Notes: a model not told the origin generated them from the letters alone. Positions 7,517 through 17,329 are shown, numbered from the stretch's first letter. The stretch is DNA of 54,558 bases from Acidobacteriota bacterium (GCA_024641665.1 JAHECP010000018.1:1-54558), one strand, 5' to 3'. Made by a program: numbers and translations.

Positions 7517-8950
7517 CTAGCCGCGCTCTACGAAGAACTCCTGCACCTTGCCATCCGGCGTGCGGTACATGAGCCCCTTCAGCACGCCGTTGGCGAAGAC
7601 GAGCCGAGTGCGCGCGACCTCCATGCCGCCGCGCTCGGACACCGACTCCACCTCCACTCTCGTCGGCTCGCCCCAGGGTTTCAGCCTGGCGGACGCGGCG
7701 GCGATCTTCTCGTCGGTCAGAAAATGGCTGTACTCCTCACCGAGCAGCGCCCGGTCCACGTGCCCGTTCTGCAGCGCCAGGAACAGCAGGCGGGCGGCCG
7801 CGGGGGCCGACGGCCCCGCGATCGATGGCACGCCGCCGGCCTGGGATGGCGGCGGAACCACCGCATTGAGCACCTGCGTGTACACGGCGTCGACCGCGTC
7901 GTAGCTGTCGAGATTCGAGAGCAGGACGACGCTCGACCGGCTCGAAGGGATCATGGTGTTCCGTGCGTAGAAGCCAGCCACGGCCCCGTTGTGGCCCAGC
8001 ACCGGCTGGCCGTTCAGGCGGCCGATCGCCAGGCCGCACCCGTAGTTGGCGGTCGACCCGTTGGCGAGCGTGCGCGGCGTCGCCATGAGCGCGTAGGACT
8101 CCGGCTTGAGCAGCTTGCCATCCATCAGCGCGAGGTCCCACGCCGCCAGGTCGGTGGGTGTCGAGTAGAGCGCACCGGCAGCGTCGACCCACCCGAACCC
8201 CTCCGGAGTTGCCGGCTCGGGCGGACCGAGCGCGAAGGTCACATAACCTTGCGCGAGCCCGGGCGCAGTCGCCGGGGGCTGGAAGACGGTGTGCACGAGG
8301 CCGAGCGGCTTCAGGATGCGACGCTGGAGGAAGCTCGAGAACGGTTCGCCGCTCACCTTGGAGACGATGCGGCCGAGAATGACATAGCCGGTGTTGCTGT
8401 ACGAATAGCGGGTTCCGGGCTCGAAATCGAGCTTGCGGGTGCCGAAGCGGTCGATGAGGTCATCGACCGCGATCGGCTTCTGCATCGGGCGGTCGACGAA
8501 ATCGAGCGGGTAGTAGTCCGGGTAGCCGGAGACATGATTCATCAGATCCAGAACCGTGATGTCGTCCGCCTTCGTCAGCTCGGGGAACCACTTCGCGATC
8601 TTGTCCGAGGTCGACAGCTTGCCCTCCTCGGCGAGCAGGAGGATACAGGCGCTCGTGAACTGCTTGGTGATCGACCCAATCGCGAACCGCACCTCGGGGC
8701 CGACGGGCGCATCGGGATCGATCGCGCTTCTGCCGGCGCCGCCCGCGTAGATCAGCTTGCCGTCCTGCATCACGGCCAGTGACAGGCCGACCAGATGTCT
8801 GTTCGCAACCTCGCTGGTCAGGAACGCCCCGAGCGACTGCGGATCCAGGGTGGGCGGCGCGGGTTTCCCGGACGGGGCCTGCGCGGCGGCGGTCACTGCG
8901 CTGGCCAGCAGGAGACAAACCGCAACGCGCAAGGGCCGGATGCTCTTCAC
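7517..8950 (-). CDS. Secreted serine hydrolase, class C beta-lactamase-like
   Basis: A 477-residue exported protein of the AmpC/DD-peptidase-like fold (family S12). The start is GTG at 8948-8950 with GGAGG five bases upstream, giving the signal peptide MKSIRPLRVAVCLLLASAVT followed by AAAQA. The catalytic motifs are SITK in FAIGSITKQFTSA, the tyrosine motif YSN in TRYSYSNTGYVILG, and HNG in VLGHNGAVAGF in place of the beta-lactamase KTG. It lies downstream of the TonB-type receptor on the same strand, separated by a hairpin. With the neighbouring D-aminoacylase and racemase remnants, a role on D-amino-acid-containing peptides is plausible. The substrate cannot be told from sequence. Confidence 0.88.
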   Translation of the reverse strand: MKSIRPLRVAVCLLLASAVTAAAQAPSGKPAPPTLDPQSLGAFLTSEVANRHLVGLSLAVMQDGKLIYAGGAGRSAIDPDAPVGPEVRFAIGSITKQFTSACILLLAEEGKLSTSDKIAKWFPELTKADDITVLDLMNHVSGYPDYYPLDFVDRPMQKPIAVDDLIDRFGTRKLDFEPGTRYSYSNTGYVILGRIVSKVSGEPFSSFLQRRILKPLGLVHTVFQPPATAPGLAQGYVTFALGPPEPATPEGFGWVDAAGALYSTPTDLAAWDLALMDGKLLKPESYALMATPRTLANGSTANYGCGLAIGRLNGQPVLGHNGAVAGFYARNTMIPSSRSSVVLLSNLDSYDAVDAVYTQVLNAVVPPPSQAGGVPSIAGPSAPAAARLLFLALQNGHVDRALLGEEYSHFLTDEKIAAASARLKPWGEPTRVEVESVSERGGMEVARTRLVFANGVLKGLMYRTPDGKVQEFFVERG

Positions 8951-8974
8951 GTGTACCTCCTCGAAGGAACTCGC

Positions 8975-9048
8975 GGGGGTCGGGAGATTGGGTGATCGGC
9001 TCGCTGGCCGAGAAGCCTTGGAGCCCGATCACCCGACTCCCGATCCCC
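8975..9048. repeat. Long imperfect hairpin between receptor and serine hydrolase genes
   Basis: The segment 8975-9002 (starting GGGGGTCGGGAGATTGGG) pairs with 9021-9048 (ending ACTCCCGATCCCC) with few mismatches and an 18-base loop. It begins about 37 bases past the receptor stop codon on the minus strand, so it may attenuate or terminate read-through. The arms have the GGGTGATC-type short-period look of the other intergenic repeats in this window. Confidence 0.5.
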
Positions 9049-9084
9049 GCGTGGCAGGGGACTTCAGCCCAGACGAGACGTGGA

Positions 9085-11949
9085 CTAGAAGTCGATCCTC
9101 ACGCCGAGCTGCTGGCGCCGCATGTCGGCGGCCGAGTTGTACAGCCCGAAGCTGGACGGGTCATCGATCAGCGTGTTCATGCCCGTGTAGTTGACCGAGT
9201 TGAACGCGTTGAACATCTCCCAGAAGACGCTCGCCTTCAGGCTGCCGCCGATCTTGACCTCCTTGGTGACGCGGAAGTCGACGTTGTTCTCGGCAGCGCC
9301 ACGCCTGGAGTTCTTCGGCTCGACACGCGGGGGGTACGCCAGGCCGAGCGGGTTTTCGTTCGTGTAGGCGCTCCACGGCCAGGCGCTGCGGTGGACCACG
9401 ATGCCGGCGACCTGGATGTCGAAGGGGAGCAAGTACGACCCGTTGGCGACCAGGTTGTGGCGGATGTCCGTCGCGTCGGGTCCCTTGTCCTGGTTCAGGT
9501 CGGCCGGGTTCGTCGGGCTGCTCCCGAAGATGCTGCCGCTGACCAGGTTGGACGTCGCTTTCGAGAGCGTGTAGGACACCGACAGGGCGGCGTTCCCCGT
9601 CCGGTACTGCACCTGCGTCTGCAGGGCCGTGTAGTGGACGAACCCGGCGTTCTGCAGCTCGGACACGTAGGAGAACCGCGGGTCGAGGACCGTGGCCTCA
9701 CCGTTCGGTTGCACCAGATTCCCGGTGTCGATGTACTCCAGTCCATTGCCACGCGAGTGGACGAGGTCGACCGAGACGGCCAGGCCCTCCCTGAACTGGT
9801 GGGCCGCGCCGAACGAGATCTGCGTGGTGAACGGCACCTGGAGTTTCGGATCCAGCGTGTCGAAGCCGACCTTGGCGAGGGGCGCCTTCGACAGGTCGGG
9901 GAAATACGGGAAGCTCGACGCGAGCCAGGTCCGGCACTGGGCCGCTCCGGCCGCTTGGTCGGCGCTGTTCCAGAACGGGTTGGTGAGCGGGCTGTTGCAG
10001 TTGAACGTGGTCAGGTTGCCGGTCAACGTGTTGATGATGTAGATCGCGTTGAAGTTCCCGTGGCTCTGGTCGTAGAACGTGCCGACGGCGCCATGGATCG
10101 TCGTCGTCTTGTCCTGGTTCGGGGTCCAGACGAACCCGACCCGCGGCGCGACGTTGTTGTAGTCGACCTTGGTCTTCTGAAGCAAGGGCGCCCCGCCGTA
10201 CTTCGCGACAATGTCCGCGTTCTTGGCGTCCACGTACTGATTGCCCTCTGTGACGCTGTGGTCCACGTCGTAGCGCAGGCCGATGTCAAACGTCAGGTTG
10301 TCGGTGGCTCGCCACGTGTCCTGCGCGAAGAAGCTGTAGTTCCAGGCCGGGATCTTGAAGGCGCCTGGGCCGGTGTTCCCCGTGAATCGATACGGGTAAC
10401 TTGCAGGATTGTTGATATTGAACTGCAGATCCTGGGCGAAGCGCCAGTAGCCGTCGTGGAAGTTCGTGATGTCGACGTTCGTCGTGTTGCGCTGGAGTGT
10501 GCCGCCCACCTTCGCCTGATGGTGCCCGCGGACGAACGAATAGTGGTCGGTGAGCACCATCTGCTGCTCGCCCTCGGTGCCGGTGAAGATCGGGCAGCCG
10601 ATATACAGGTTCGGGTAGCGTATCTGCGCGTAGGTCCCTGGGGGCTCCGACGCGAGATTCGCCTTGCCGCCCGTCCCGGACATGTTGCACACAATCGGCG
10701 GCATGTTCGACATGTAGTTGAATCGGAACTCGTTGAAGCTGGTGTTGCTCAGCGTGCTCGAGAGGTTGGCGACGACGTTCCAGACGGGTCCGCCGAACGT
10801 GTCGCGGCCGATCGTCGGGTTGTAGGGGCCGCCTTCGTTGATCGCCTTGTTGATCGTGCGGTCGTAGCGGACCGACAGGCGGTTGCTGTCGTTGACGTTA
10901 ACGTCGCCCTTGAACATGAACGGGTGGTCGGTCGTCTCGATCGGTACGACGGGGTCGTACCCCTGCGCCTTCCAGTAGTCGGAGATCGCCAGCGTGTCGG
11001 TCGACTGTCGCATCAGGTCCTCGTAGCCCGTGAAGAAGAACACACGGTCCTTCACCATGGGCCCGCCCAGGAACCCGCCCCAGCGGCGCTGTGTGTAGTT
11101 GGGGACCTCGTCCTTGGTCAGGAACACCGGGTCGTTGATGTTGTCGTTCTTGAAATAGCCGGCAAACGGCGGGCTGTCCCACGCCTTCCGCCGGAAGAAG
11201 CCGTACCCTCGGCCGTGAAACTGGTTCGATCCGCTGCGGGTGATAACGTTCAGGACCCCGCCCGAGGCTGAGCCGAACTCGGCCGAAAACGAGTTCGTCA
11301 TGACCGAGAACTCTTGGACCCAGTCCTGCGAAAACGTGGAGGCCTGCCGGCCGTAGTACTGCCAGATGTTCGACGCCCCGTCCACGAAGATGTTGTTCTG
11401 GTAGCCGCGCTGGCCGTTGAACGCGAGGGTCGGGCCGTTGCCGCCGACGCCGTTCGTCACGCCGGGCACCAGCAGCGCCAAACTCGTGAAGTCACGATTG
11501 ACCGTCGGCAGCGCGTCCACCATCTTCTCGTTGATCGTCGCGCCGACGACGGTCTTCGTGGTCTGGATCAGCGGGGCCTCGGCCGTGACGGTGATGGCCG
11601 TCTCTTGGCCGCGGAGTTTCAGTGTGAAGTCGAGCGTGACGTCGCTGCCGACCGTCAGCACGAGGGCCCGCTTGATGGCCTCGAATCCCTCGAGCGCGAT
11701 GCCCAGTTCGTACCGGCCGGCGGGCAGGTTCGGCAGGAAGAACGTACCCAAGCCGGTGGTCACCACCGTCCTCGAGATGTTCGTCTCGATCTGCGTGGCC
11801 GTAACCGTCGCGCCCGGCAGTACTCCGCCCTGCTCGTCCACGACCGTGCCGCGTATCGTCGCTGTAATGACCTGGGCCCCCACGCTTGACGCTGCCGCGA
11901 CTAGGCACAGCGACAACGCGAGAATCAGGACGCTCCTCTTATGACTCAA
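9085..11949 (-). CDS. Oar-like TonB-dependent receptor with carboxypeptidase regulatory-like domain
   Basis: A 954-residue outer-membrane protein. It starts at TTG 11947-11949, with AGGAAGG six bases upstream, and has a signal peptide ending near ASSVGAQ. Next is a CarboxypepD_reg-like beta-sandwich (TIRGTVVDEQGGVLPGATVT, about residues 30-115). A plug region follows (VNRDFTSLALLVPGVTNG, then NVITRSGSNQFHGRGYGFFR), and then the long barrel. The last residues, QLGVRIDF, end in phenylalanine as outer-membrane barrels do. Proteins of this kind are numerous in Acidobacteriota and are thought to import glycans, peptides or metal complexes. The neighbouring amino-acid genes hint at peptide-like ligands, which is inference only. 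Confidence 0.92.
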   Translation of the reverse strand: MSHKRSVLILALSLCLVAAASSVGAQVITATIRGTVVDEQGGVLPGATVTATQIETNISRTVVTTGLGTFFLPNLPAGRYELGIALEGFEAIKRALVLTVGSDVTLDFTLKLRGQETAITVTAEAPLIQTTKTVVGATINEKMVDALPTVNRDFTSLALLVPGVTNGVGGNGPTLAFNGQRGYQNNIFVDGASNIWQYYGRQASTFSQDWVQEFSVMTNSFSAEFGSASGGVLNVITRSGSNQFHGRGYGFFRRKAWDSPPFAGYFKNDNINDPVFLTKDEVPNYTQRRWGGFLGGPMVKDRVFFFTGYEDLMRQSTDTLAISDYWKAQGYDPVVPIETTDHPFMFKGDVNVNDSNRLSVRYDRTINKAINEGGPYNPTIGRDTFGGPVWNVVANLSSTLSNTSFNEFRFNYMSNMPPIVCNMSGTGGKANLASEPPGTYAQIRYPNLYIGCPIFTGTEGEQQMVLTDHYSFVRGHHQAKVGGTLQRNTTNVDITNFHDGYWRFAQDLQFNINNPASYPYRFTGNTGPGAFKIPAWNYSFFAQDTWRATDNLTFDIGLRYDVDHSVTEGNQYVDAKNADIVAKYGGAPLLQKTKVDYNNVAPRVGFVWTPNQDKTTTIHGAVGTFYDQSHGNFNAIYIINTLTGNLTTFNCNSPLTNPFWNSADQAAGAAQCRTWLASSFPYFPDLSKAPLAKVGFDTLDPKLQVPFTTQISFGAAHQFREGLAVSVDLVHSRGNGLEYIDTGNLVQPNGEATVLDPRFSYVSELQNAGFVHYTALQTQVQYRTGNAALSVSYTLSKATSNLVSGSIFGSSPTNPADLNQDKGPDATDIRHNLVANGSYLLPFDIQVAGIVVHRSAWPWSAYTNENPLGLAYPPRVEPKNSRRGAAENNVDFRVTKEVKIGGSLKASVFWEMFNAFNSVNYTGMNTLIDDPSSFGLYNSAADMRRQQLGVRIDF

Positions 11950-11970
11950 TGTTGACCTTCCTCTCCACTT

Positions 11971-12130
11971 TCACGATGGGAACGAGCGAGCACCGAACTC
12001 CGGGATACCGACGCCGGGCAACGACGGCGTTCCGAAGAACTTGGCGGCGACGCTCTCGACCTCCTTTCGCGTGATTCGGGACTTGTACAGGATCAATGGC
12101 GCTATCTGGCCCAGCGGCGTCTGACGTCGT
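11971..12130 (-). pseudogene. C-terminal remnant of a LamG/concanavalin-like domain protein
   Basis: Reading the minus strand gives GQIAPLILYKSRITRKEVES followed by VAAKFFGTPSLPGVG and a stop at 11971-11973. This matches the end of laminin-G/ConA-like lectin domains, where a 'GxIAE(I/L)LxYxRxLTxxEV' strand and helix close the domain. No start codon or upstream domain is recognisable in frame. I regard it as a short relic beside the receptor gene. Confidence 0.4.
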
Positions 12131-12744
12131 AACGACCTTCGGTCGAACGACGACTTGGCGGCGGCGCGGCAGGCGGGAGCGCGGACCGGCCGCGCCGTTC
12201 TCGAAGGGTGCGCTGGTAGCGTGCGCGAAGCGCCCGCGCCGCCAACCGGGTGCCGTGGGCGGGCGCCACGGCCTGCGGGCGGCGCCGACGGAACGGCGTC
12301 GCGCCAGGTTCACGGGAGCCCGCGCGACGAGGGCAGGCGCGTCACCAAGCCGGGCTCGCGTCGGCCAGAGGATCCGCCGTCGCGAGGGTCCGGCGCCCGC
12401 CGAACACGCGCTCCGGCCCGCCGCGGCGAGCGCAAGAAGGCCAGCGGCGCCACCTGCACACGACACGGCGCCACCACGCACTTCGTGTCTACCTCCACGC
12501 TCCGCGCCGCGCGTGTCCGTCACCTCGACCCCGCGTCGCTTACCGTGGACCCGTTGCGCGCATCGAACCCGCCGAACTCCCAGCACCGCGATTACGGTTC
12601 AGTTACGCCCACGTCGGCACCCGGTCACCGGGGATCCTCCGTCAGGCGTGGCGCGCTTGTTGGCACTCTAGCATACGCATTTCCCGCTGCCAACAAAGCG
12701 GCGGGAGTGTGCCGCGTCGCGACCTCGCCGGTATCAGCCGGCGA
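12131..12744. other. Gene-free interval with an inverted repeat
   Basis: About 600 bases without a convincing gene on either strand; the open frames are arginine-rich artefacts of high GC. It contains one clean stem, TTGTTGGCA at 12657-12665 opposed by TGCCAACAA at 12688-12696. I see no promoter that I would defend. The interval may be the eroded body of the LamG gene and the lost 3' end of the aminotransferase gene. Confidence 0.45.
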
Positions 12745-13732
12745 CCGTCGCCGTCCCGCAGCGCCTCCAACGTGGCGATGCCGGCCGCCATGCTGACAGG
12801 GTTCGCCGAGAAGGTGCCCCCGTGAGCGGCGCGATCCTGCGGGCGCGGGAACCGTCGGTGGTCAAAACGCTCGAACACCTCCCACCTGCCGCACAGGGCG
12901 CCGATCGGGAACCCTCCGCCCATGATCTTTCCGATCACGCTGATGTCGGGCCTGACGCCAAAGAGCTCCTGTGCTCCGCCGGGCCCCAGCCGGAACCCGG
13001 TGACGACCTCGTCGAAGATCAGCAGCGTGCCGGTCTCACGGCAGATCGCCTCGAGGCCGGCCACGAACGCGGGCTCGGCGGGAATGAAGCCGGCGGCCCC
13101 CATCATGGGCTCGATCACGACACCAGCGACGTCCCTGCCCTTGATCGCGTCCCACACGCTGTCCAGATCGTTGAATGCGAAGGTGAGCGTCGCGTCGAGC
13201 GTCCTGGTGCTGATGCCCGCCGCCTCGGGCGCGATGAAGGGCGCGTGTACCGGCTTGTTCAGCGCGTCATAGCAGCCGTGCCAGCCCCCTTCGGCTTTCG
13301 GATTCTTTCGCGGCCCGTATGGGCCCGGGCGAGACCAACGGCGTACATGTTCGCTTCGGTCCCGGAGTTCGTGTAGCGAATCATCTCCGCGCCTGGCATC
13401 ATGGAGCGCACCAGCTCGGCCAGCTCGATCTCCAGAGGATGGGAGAAGCCGAAGTGGGTGCCCCGCTCGAGCTGCCGTCCGACGGCCTCGATGACCTGCG
13501 GCGGGCGGTGCCCGAGCAGCAGCGCGCCGTGCCCGGACCAGAAATCAGTGTAGGCGTTCGCGTCCACGTCCTACAGACGACAGCCTTCGGCGCGATCGAC
13601 GTAGAACGGGTGGGGAGCGAAATCCCTGATGGAGTAGGAAACACCAGCCGGCAGAGCCCGTTGTGCCCGCTCGAACAGGCGCTTGGACGTCGAGGTGCTG
13701 CTGGCGTAGGCGTCGATCCAGGGGTCGTTCAT
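12745..13732 (-). pseudogene. Class-III aminotransferase (glutamate-1-semialdehyde aminomutase-like), broken
   Basis: The reading begins MNDPWIDAYASSTSTSKRLF at 13732 and continues ERAQRALPAGVSYSIRDFAP. A TAG stop at about 13571-13573 sits where tryptophan is expected (AEGCRL-stop-DVDANAYTDFW). A frameshift near 13290 follows, after which GWHGCYDALNKPVHAPF continues in another frame. The PLP-lysine motif GKIMGGGFPIGALCGR and the aspartate motif LLIFDEVVTGFR are intact. Homology ends after GIATLEALRDG, so about 100 C-terminal residues are gone. Relatives act on amino acids or beta-amino acids, and the gene next to it encodes an amino-acid permease. Confidence 0.85.
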
Positions 13733-13765
13733 GACGAACGTCCTTTCGCGTCTGTCCGGGCAACC

Positions 13766-15112
13766 TCACTCCGGTTCCGTCGACCGAGCGGCCGCGGCCA
13801 CGTTGCGCGCGCGGGCGTCCCACACGTAGAACGCCGGCAGGCCGGTGAGCACGACGGCCCCGCCGACGAACGCCTGCCACGGTTGACTGACCGTCGTGTT
13901 CAGCACGATGGCCGCCGCGACGATCACGAACAGCACCGGTGTGACCGGGAACCACGGGACCCGGAACGGGCGGGGAGCGTCCGGCTGGCGGCTGCGGTAG
14001 TAGAAGATGGCCAGCGCGCCGAGACCGTAGAAGATCCAGCCGACGTAGACGACGTAGGTGAGAAGCTGCTCGAAGGTCCCGCTGAGGGCCAGAGCGGCCG
14101 CCCAGATCGAGCTGAGGACGATAGCCAGCACCGGGGTCTTGAGCCGAGGGTGAATGGTCGCCACGCTCCGGAAGAAGAGCCCGTCGCTGGCCATCGCGAA
14201 GTACACCCGCGTCGAGGTCAGCGTGAAGCCATTGGCGGCGCTGAAAATCGACATGAGGATCGCCGCCGCGATCACCTTGCTCGCGCCGGAACCGACCAGC
14301 GCCGACACGGCGTCGGCCGCGATCGTGCTGGACGTCACGGCCGCCGCCGGGCCAAGGGCCACGACGTAGGCCACATTCGCCAGCATGTAGATGACGATCG
14401 TGGCCGCCGTCCCGGCGGCGATGCCAAGCGGGAAGGTGGACTGCGGGTCACGCGTCTCGCCCACGCTGAAGGTGACATACTGCCAGCCCTCGTACGCCCA
14501 GAGCACGGCGACCATCGCGATGCCGACGCCCGAGAGCAGCGACGGTGAAACCCGGGCGGGCCACAGGTGATCGCCGAGCGCGGTGTGCTGCCCGAGCGCG
14601 ATCAGGACCAGGCTCATGACGACCACGGCCCCGGCTTTCAGAGAGGTCGTCCAGTTCTGGACCGAGACGCTCTCGCGCGTCCCCGCCACATTGATGGCGG
14701 CGACCCCGGCGATCATCGCCACCGACACGAGCTTGGCCGTCACCGGCCCGAGCGGCACGAGCTCGCCGAGATAGGACGAGAACGCGACGGCGAGCGCGGC
14801 CAGGGCGCCGGTGCTCAGGACGAAGAACAGCGTCCACCCGTACAGGAACGCCGGCAGCCGCCCGAAGGCGTCCCGGATGTAGACATACAGACCGCCGGCT
14901 TCCGGGTGCATGGCGCCGAGCTCGCCGTAGGTCAGCGCGCCCAGCAACGAGAGGAGCCCGCCGACCAGCCAGACGAGCAACGCCACGCCGACGCTTCCGC
15001 CCGATTCCCGCAGCACGGCCCCTGGCACCAGGAAGATGCCCGAGCCGACCACGCAACCGATGACGAGCAGCACCAGGTCGCGTATGCCAAGAGCGCGCTT
15101 GAGTGCCTCCAT
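13766..15112 (-). CDS. APC family amino acid permease
   Basis: A 448-residue cytoplasmic-membrane transporter. It begins at ATG 15110-15112 as MEALKRALGIRDLVLLVIGC with an upstream AGAGGG. The first segment, GCVVGSGIFLVPGAVL, is the consensus unwound TM1 of the APC superfamily (GxGIF). About 12 hydrophobic segments follow, including LVWLVGGLLSLLGALTYGEL with the conserved EL motif and a periplasmic/cytoplasmic GGLYVYIRDAFG loop. It sits just upstream of the broken aminotransferase on the same strand, so it probably supplied the substrate of that enzyme. A cationic, neutral or D-amino acid cannot be distinguished by eye. Confidence 0.9.
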   Translation of the reverse strand: MEALKRALGIRDLVLLVIGCVVGSGIFLVPGAVLRESGGSVGVALLVWLVGGLLSLLGALTYGELGAMHPEAGGLYVYIRDAFGRLPAFLYGWTLFFVLSTGALAALAVAFSSYLGELVPLGPVTAKLVSVAMIAGVAAINVAGTRESVSVQNWTTSLKAGAVVVMSLVLIALGQHTALGDHLWPARVSPSLLSGVGIAMVAVLWAYEGWQYVTFSVGETRDPQSTFPLGIAAGTAATIVIYMLANVAYVVALGPAAAVTSSTIAADAVSALVGSGASKVIAAAILMSIFSAANGFTLTSTRVYFAMASDGLFFRSVATIHPRLKTPVLAIVLSSIWAAALALSGTFEQLLTYVVYVGWIFYGLGALAIFYYRSRQPDAPRPFRVPWFPVTPVLFVIVAAAIVLNTTVSQPWQAFVGGAVVLTGLPAFYVWDARARNVAAAARSTEPE

Positions 15113-15377
15113 CACACACCCTCTGTCCCCGTTGCCTGACGGTCTGACGATTCCCGTTGTCGTGCGGCAGCAGTCGACGCGAGCGCGGCCTGGGGGGCGG
15201 CCCGCGCGCATGTTGGATTGTCCTTCATTTCCACCAAAACCCGAGCACTGACGCCCTTCGTCAGGGCCCAGACGTTGACTTGGACAGGCCTCGAGGCGCG
15301 TGCTACCATCCGCGCCAACGAGGCTCCAGGTCCTCACAGCACGGCGGGTCCTGGGCCGTGAGCCAAGGGAGATTCCC

Positions 15378-17237
15378 ATGACGCACCGTGTCCCGCGGCG
15401 CCTGGCGTTCGCGGCGTACGTGATCGGCCTGGCCCTCGTCGCCGCGTGTGGATCGGTCGGCTCGGGCGAGACCTACACCGCCACCGACGCGATGATCCCG
15501 ATGCGCGACGGCGTGCGGCTCCACGTGAAGATCTTCACGCCGGCCCGCCAGCGCGGGCCGCTCCCGATCCTGATGACGCGCACGCCGTACGGCGTCGAGC
15601 AGTCGGCGCGCACCGTGGACGGCTCGCTGAAGGCGCTGGCGGACGAAGGCTACGTCTTCGTGTTCCAGGACATCCGCGGGAAATACCGCTCCGAGGGGAC
15701 GTTCGTCATGCAGCGCCCCGCGCGCGCGTCCGGCGACACGGTCTCGATCGACGAGGGCACCGACACCTACGACACCATCGACTGGCTGCTGAAGAACGTG
15801 CCGGACAACAACGGGCGCGTCGGCATGTTCGGGGTGTCGTACTCCGGATGGACGACGATCATGGGCGCGATCGAGCCACACCCGGCGCTCAAGGCCATCT
15901 CGCCGCAGGCCTCTCCGGCCGACATGTGGCTGGGCGACGACTTCCACCACAACGGCGCCTTCCGCCTGAGCTACGGCTTCGAGTACGCGGTGAGGATGGA
16001 GAGCGACAAGGAGCAGAAGCCGTTCGACTTCGATCGCTACGACACCTTCGACTGGTACCTCAGGCTCGGGTCGCTCGCCAACGTCAACGCCGAGTACCTG
16101 CACGGGACGATCCCGACGTGGAACGACTACGTCGCGCATCCCGACTACGACGGGTTCTGGAAGCGCCAGACGATGATCCCGCACCTCACGCGGGTGACGG
16201 TGCCGACGCTCAACGTCGCCGGGTGGTGGGACCAGGAGGACTTCTACGGGCCGATGCGCATCTACGAGGCGCTCGAGGCGTACGACCGGCAGGGGCTGAA
16301 CCGTCTGGTGGTCGGGCCGTGGAACCACGGAGGCTGGACGCGCGGCAAGGGCGACACGCTCGGCCCCATCGCGTTCGGCAGCGACACGGCGGCGTACTTC
16401 CGCGCTTCGGTGATGGCGCCCTTCTTCGCCTACTACCTCAAGGACGAGGGCACGCTCGACCTGCCCGAGGCGCTCACGTTCGAGGCGGGCACGAACCAGT
16501 GGCGGCGCTGGGGCGCCTGGCCGCCCACGAAGGACGCCGCGAACAAGGACCTCTTCTTCCATGCCGGCGGGAAGCTCTCGATGGACCCGCCGACGCTCGA
16601 GGAATCGCGTGAGGAGTTCGACTCGTACGTCTCCGATCCGGCCCACCCCGTGCCGTACCGGCACCGCCCGATCCAGCCGACCTACTTCTCAGGCGGCTCC
16701 AAGTGGTCCACCTGGCTCGTCGAGGACCAGCGCTTCGTCGACGACCGGCCGGACGTCCTGAGCTGGGAGAGCGACACGCTCGGCGCCGACGTCTCCGTCG
16801 CCGGCGAGGTGGTCGCGCACCTCTTCGCCGCCACGAGCGGCAGCGACGCGGACTGGATCGTGAAGCTCATCGACGTCTACCCGGAATCCAACCCGAACGA
16901 CTGGACGATGGCGGGCTACCAGCTCATGGTGTCGAACGAGGTGTTCCGCGGCCGCTACCGCACGACCTACGAGACGCCCGAGGCGATTCCGCCGGGCAAG
17001 GTCCTCGACTACACCTTCAGCCTGCACACGCAGGACTACGCGTTCCGCCAGGGACACCGGATCATGGTCCAGGTGCAGAGCACCTGGTTCCCGATCATCG
17101 ACCGCAACCCCCAGACGTTCGTGCCGAACATCTTCGAGGCGCCGGCGTCGGCGTTCCAGGTGGCGACCCAGCGCATCTACCGCTCGCCGCGCTACCCGTC
17201 GCACGTGACGATCCCGGTGGTCACGGGAGGGCGGTAG
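15378..17237 (+). CDS. CocE/NonD family alpha/beta hydrolase, predicted lipoprotein
   Basis: A 619-residue hydrolase related to cocaine esterase and X-Pro dipeptidyl peptidase (S15). It starts at ATG 15378 with AAGGGAGA upstream. The lipobox LVAAC (lipidated Cys24) predicts anchoring in the envelope. The catalytic triad is visible: Ser154 in FGVSYSGW, an aspartate in GWWDQEDFYGP (Asp285 or Asp288) and His317 in GPWNHGGW. The C-terminal jelly-roll begins near FDSYVSDPAHPVPYRH and includes VAGEVVAHLFAATSGSDADW. Substrates in this family range from esters to glutaryl-cephalosporins and N-acyl amino acids. It is transcribed divergently from the APC permease. Confidence 0.92.
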   Translation: MTHRVPRRLAFAAYVIGLALVAACGSVGSGETYTATDAMIPMRDGVRLHVKIFTPARQRGPLPILMTRTPYGVEQSARTVDGSLKALADEGYVFVFQDIRGKYRSEGTFVMQRPARASGDTVSIDEGTDTYDTIDWLLKNVPDNNGRVGMFGVSYSGWTTIMGAIEPHPALKAISPQASPADMWLGDDFHHNGAFRLSYGFEYAVRMESDKEQKPFDFDRYDTFDWYLRLGSLANVNAEYLHGTIPTWNDYVAHPDYDGFWKRQTMIPHLTRVTVPTLNVAGWWDQEDFYGPMRIYEALEAYDRQGLNRLVVGPWNHGGWTRGKGDTLGPIAFGSDTAAYFRASVMAPFFAYYLKDEGTLDLPEALTFEAGTNQWRRWGAWPPTKDAANKDLFFHAGGKLSMDPPTLEESREEFDSYVSDPAHPVPYRHRPIQPTYFSGGSKWSTWLVEDQRFVDDRPDVLSWESDTLGADVSVAGEVVAHLFAATSGSDADWIVKLIDVYPESNPNDWTMAGYQLMVSNEVFRGRYRTTYETPEAIPPGKVLDYTFSLHTQDYAFRQGHRIMVQVQSTWFPIIDRNPQTFVPNIFEAPASAFQVATQRIYRSPRYPSHVTIPVVTGGR

Positions 17238-17247
17238 GCGCCGGCCT

Positions 17248-17276
17248 GCCCTGAGCGAGCCACGTGAGTCGAAGGG
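17248..17276. repeat. Intergenic CCCTGAGCGAG...AGTCGAAGGG motif
   Basis: CCCTGAGCGAG, a short spacer, then AGTCGAAGGGG lies directly after the hydrolase gene. A related copy in the opposite orientation (CCTCGACTGCGCTCGGGACA) is at about 36531-36550. The two ends are partly complementary, so it can fold as a hairpin. It resembles a short motif often scattered between genes in environmental genomes, from memory only. Confidence 0.4.
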
Positions 17277-17313
17277 GCGAGGGGCGTCCGGCGTCCCCGA
17301 CTCTCCTCAGTAG

Positions 17314-17322
17314 TGCTAGCAT
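17314..17322 (+). promoter_or_regulatory. Extended -10 element just before the GNAT start
   Basis: TGC-TAGCAT at 17314-17322 ends seven bases before the GTG at 17330. This spacing would place the first transcribed base at the start codon, i.e. a leaderless mRNA. No Shine-Dalgarno sequence is present. Confidence 0.4.
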
Positions 17323-17329
17323 CTTCCGC

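Noticed and set aside
11939-12586. A 215-codon minus-strand frame upstream of the receptor gene
   Set aside because: Arginine-rich with no domain; a different frame in the same place gives the recognisable LamG end.
12657-12696. TTGTTGGCA...TGCCAACAA as a third attC-like site
   Set aside because: The cores are in the wrong relative order (GTT-type on the left, AAC-type on the right on both strands), and there are no inner core pairs, so it is only a simple stem.
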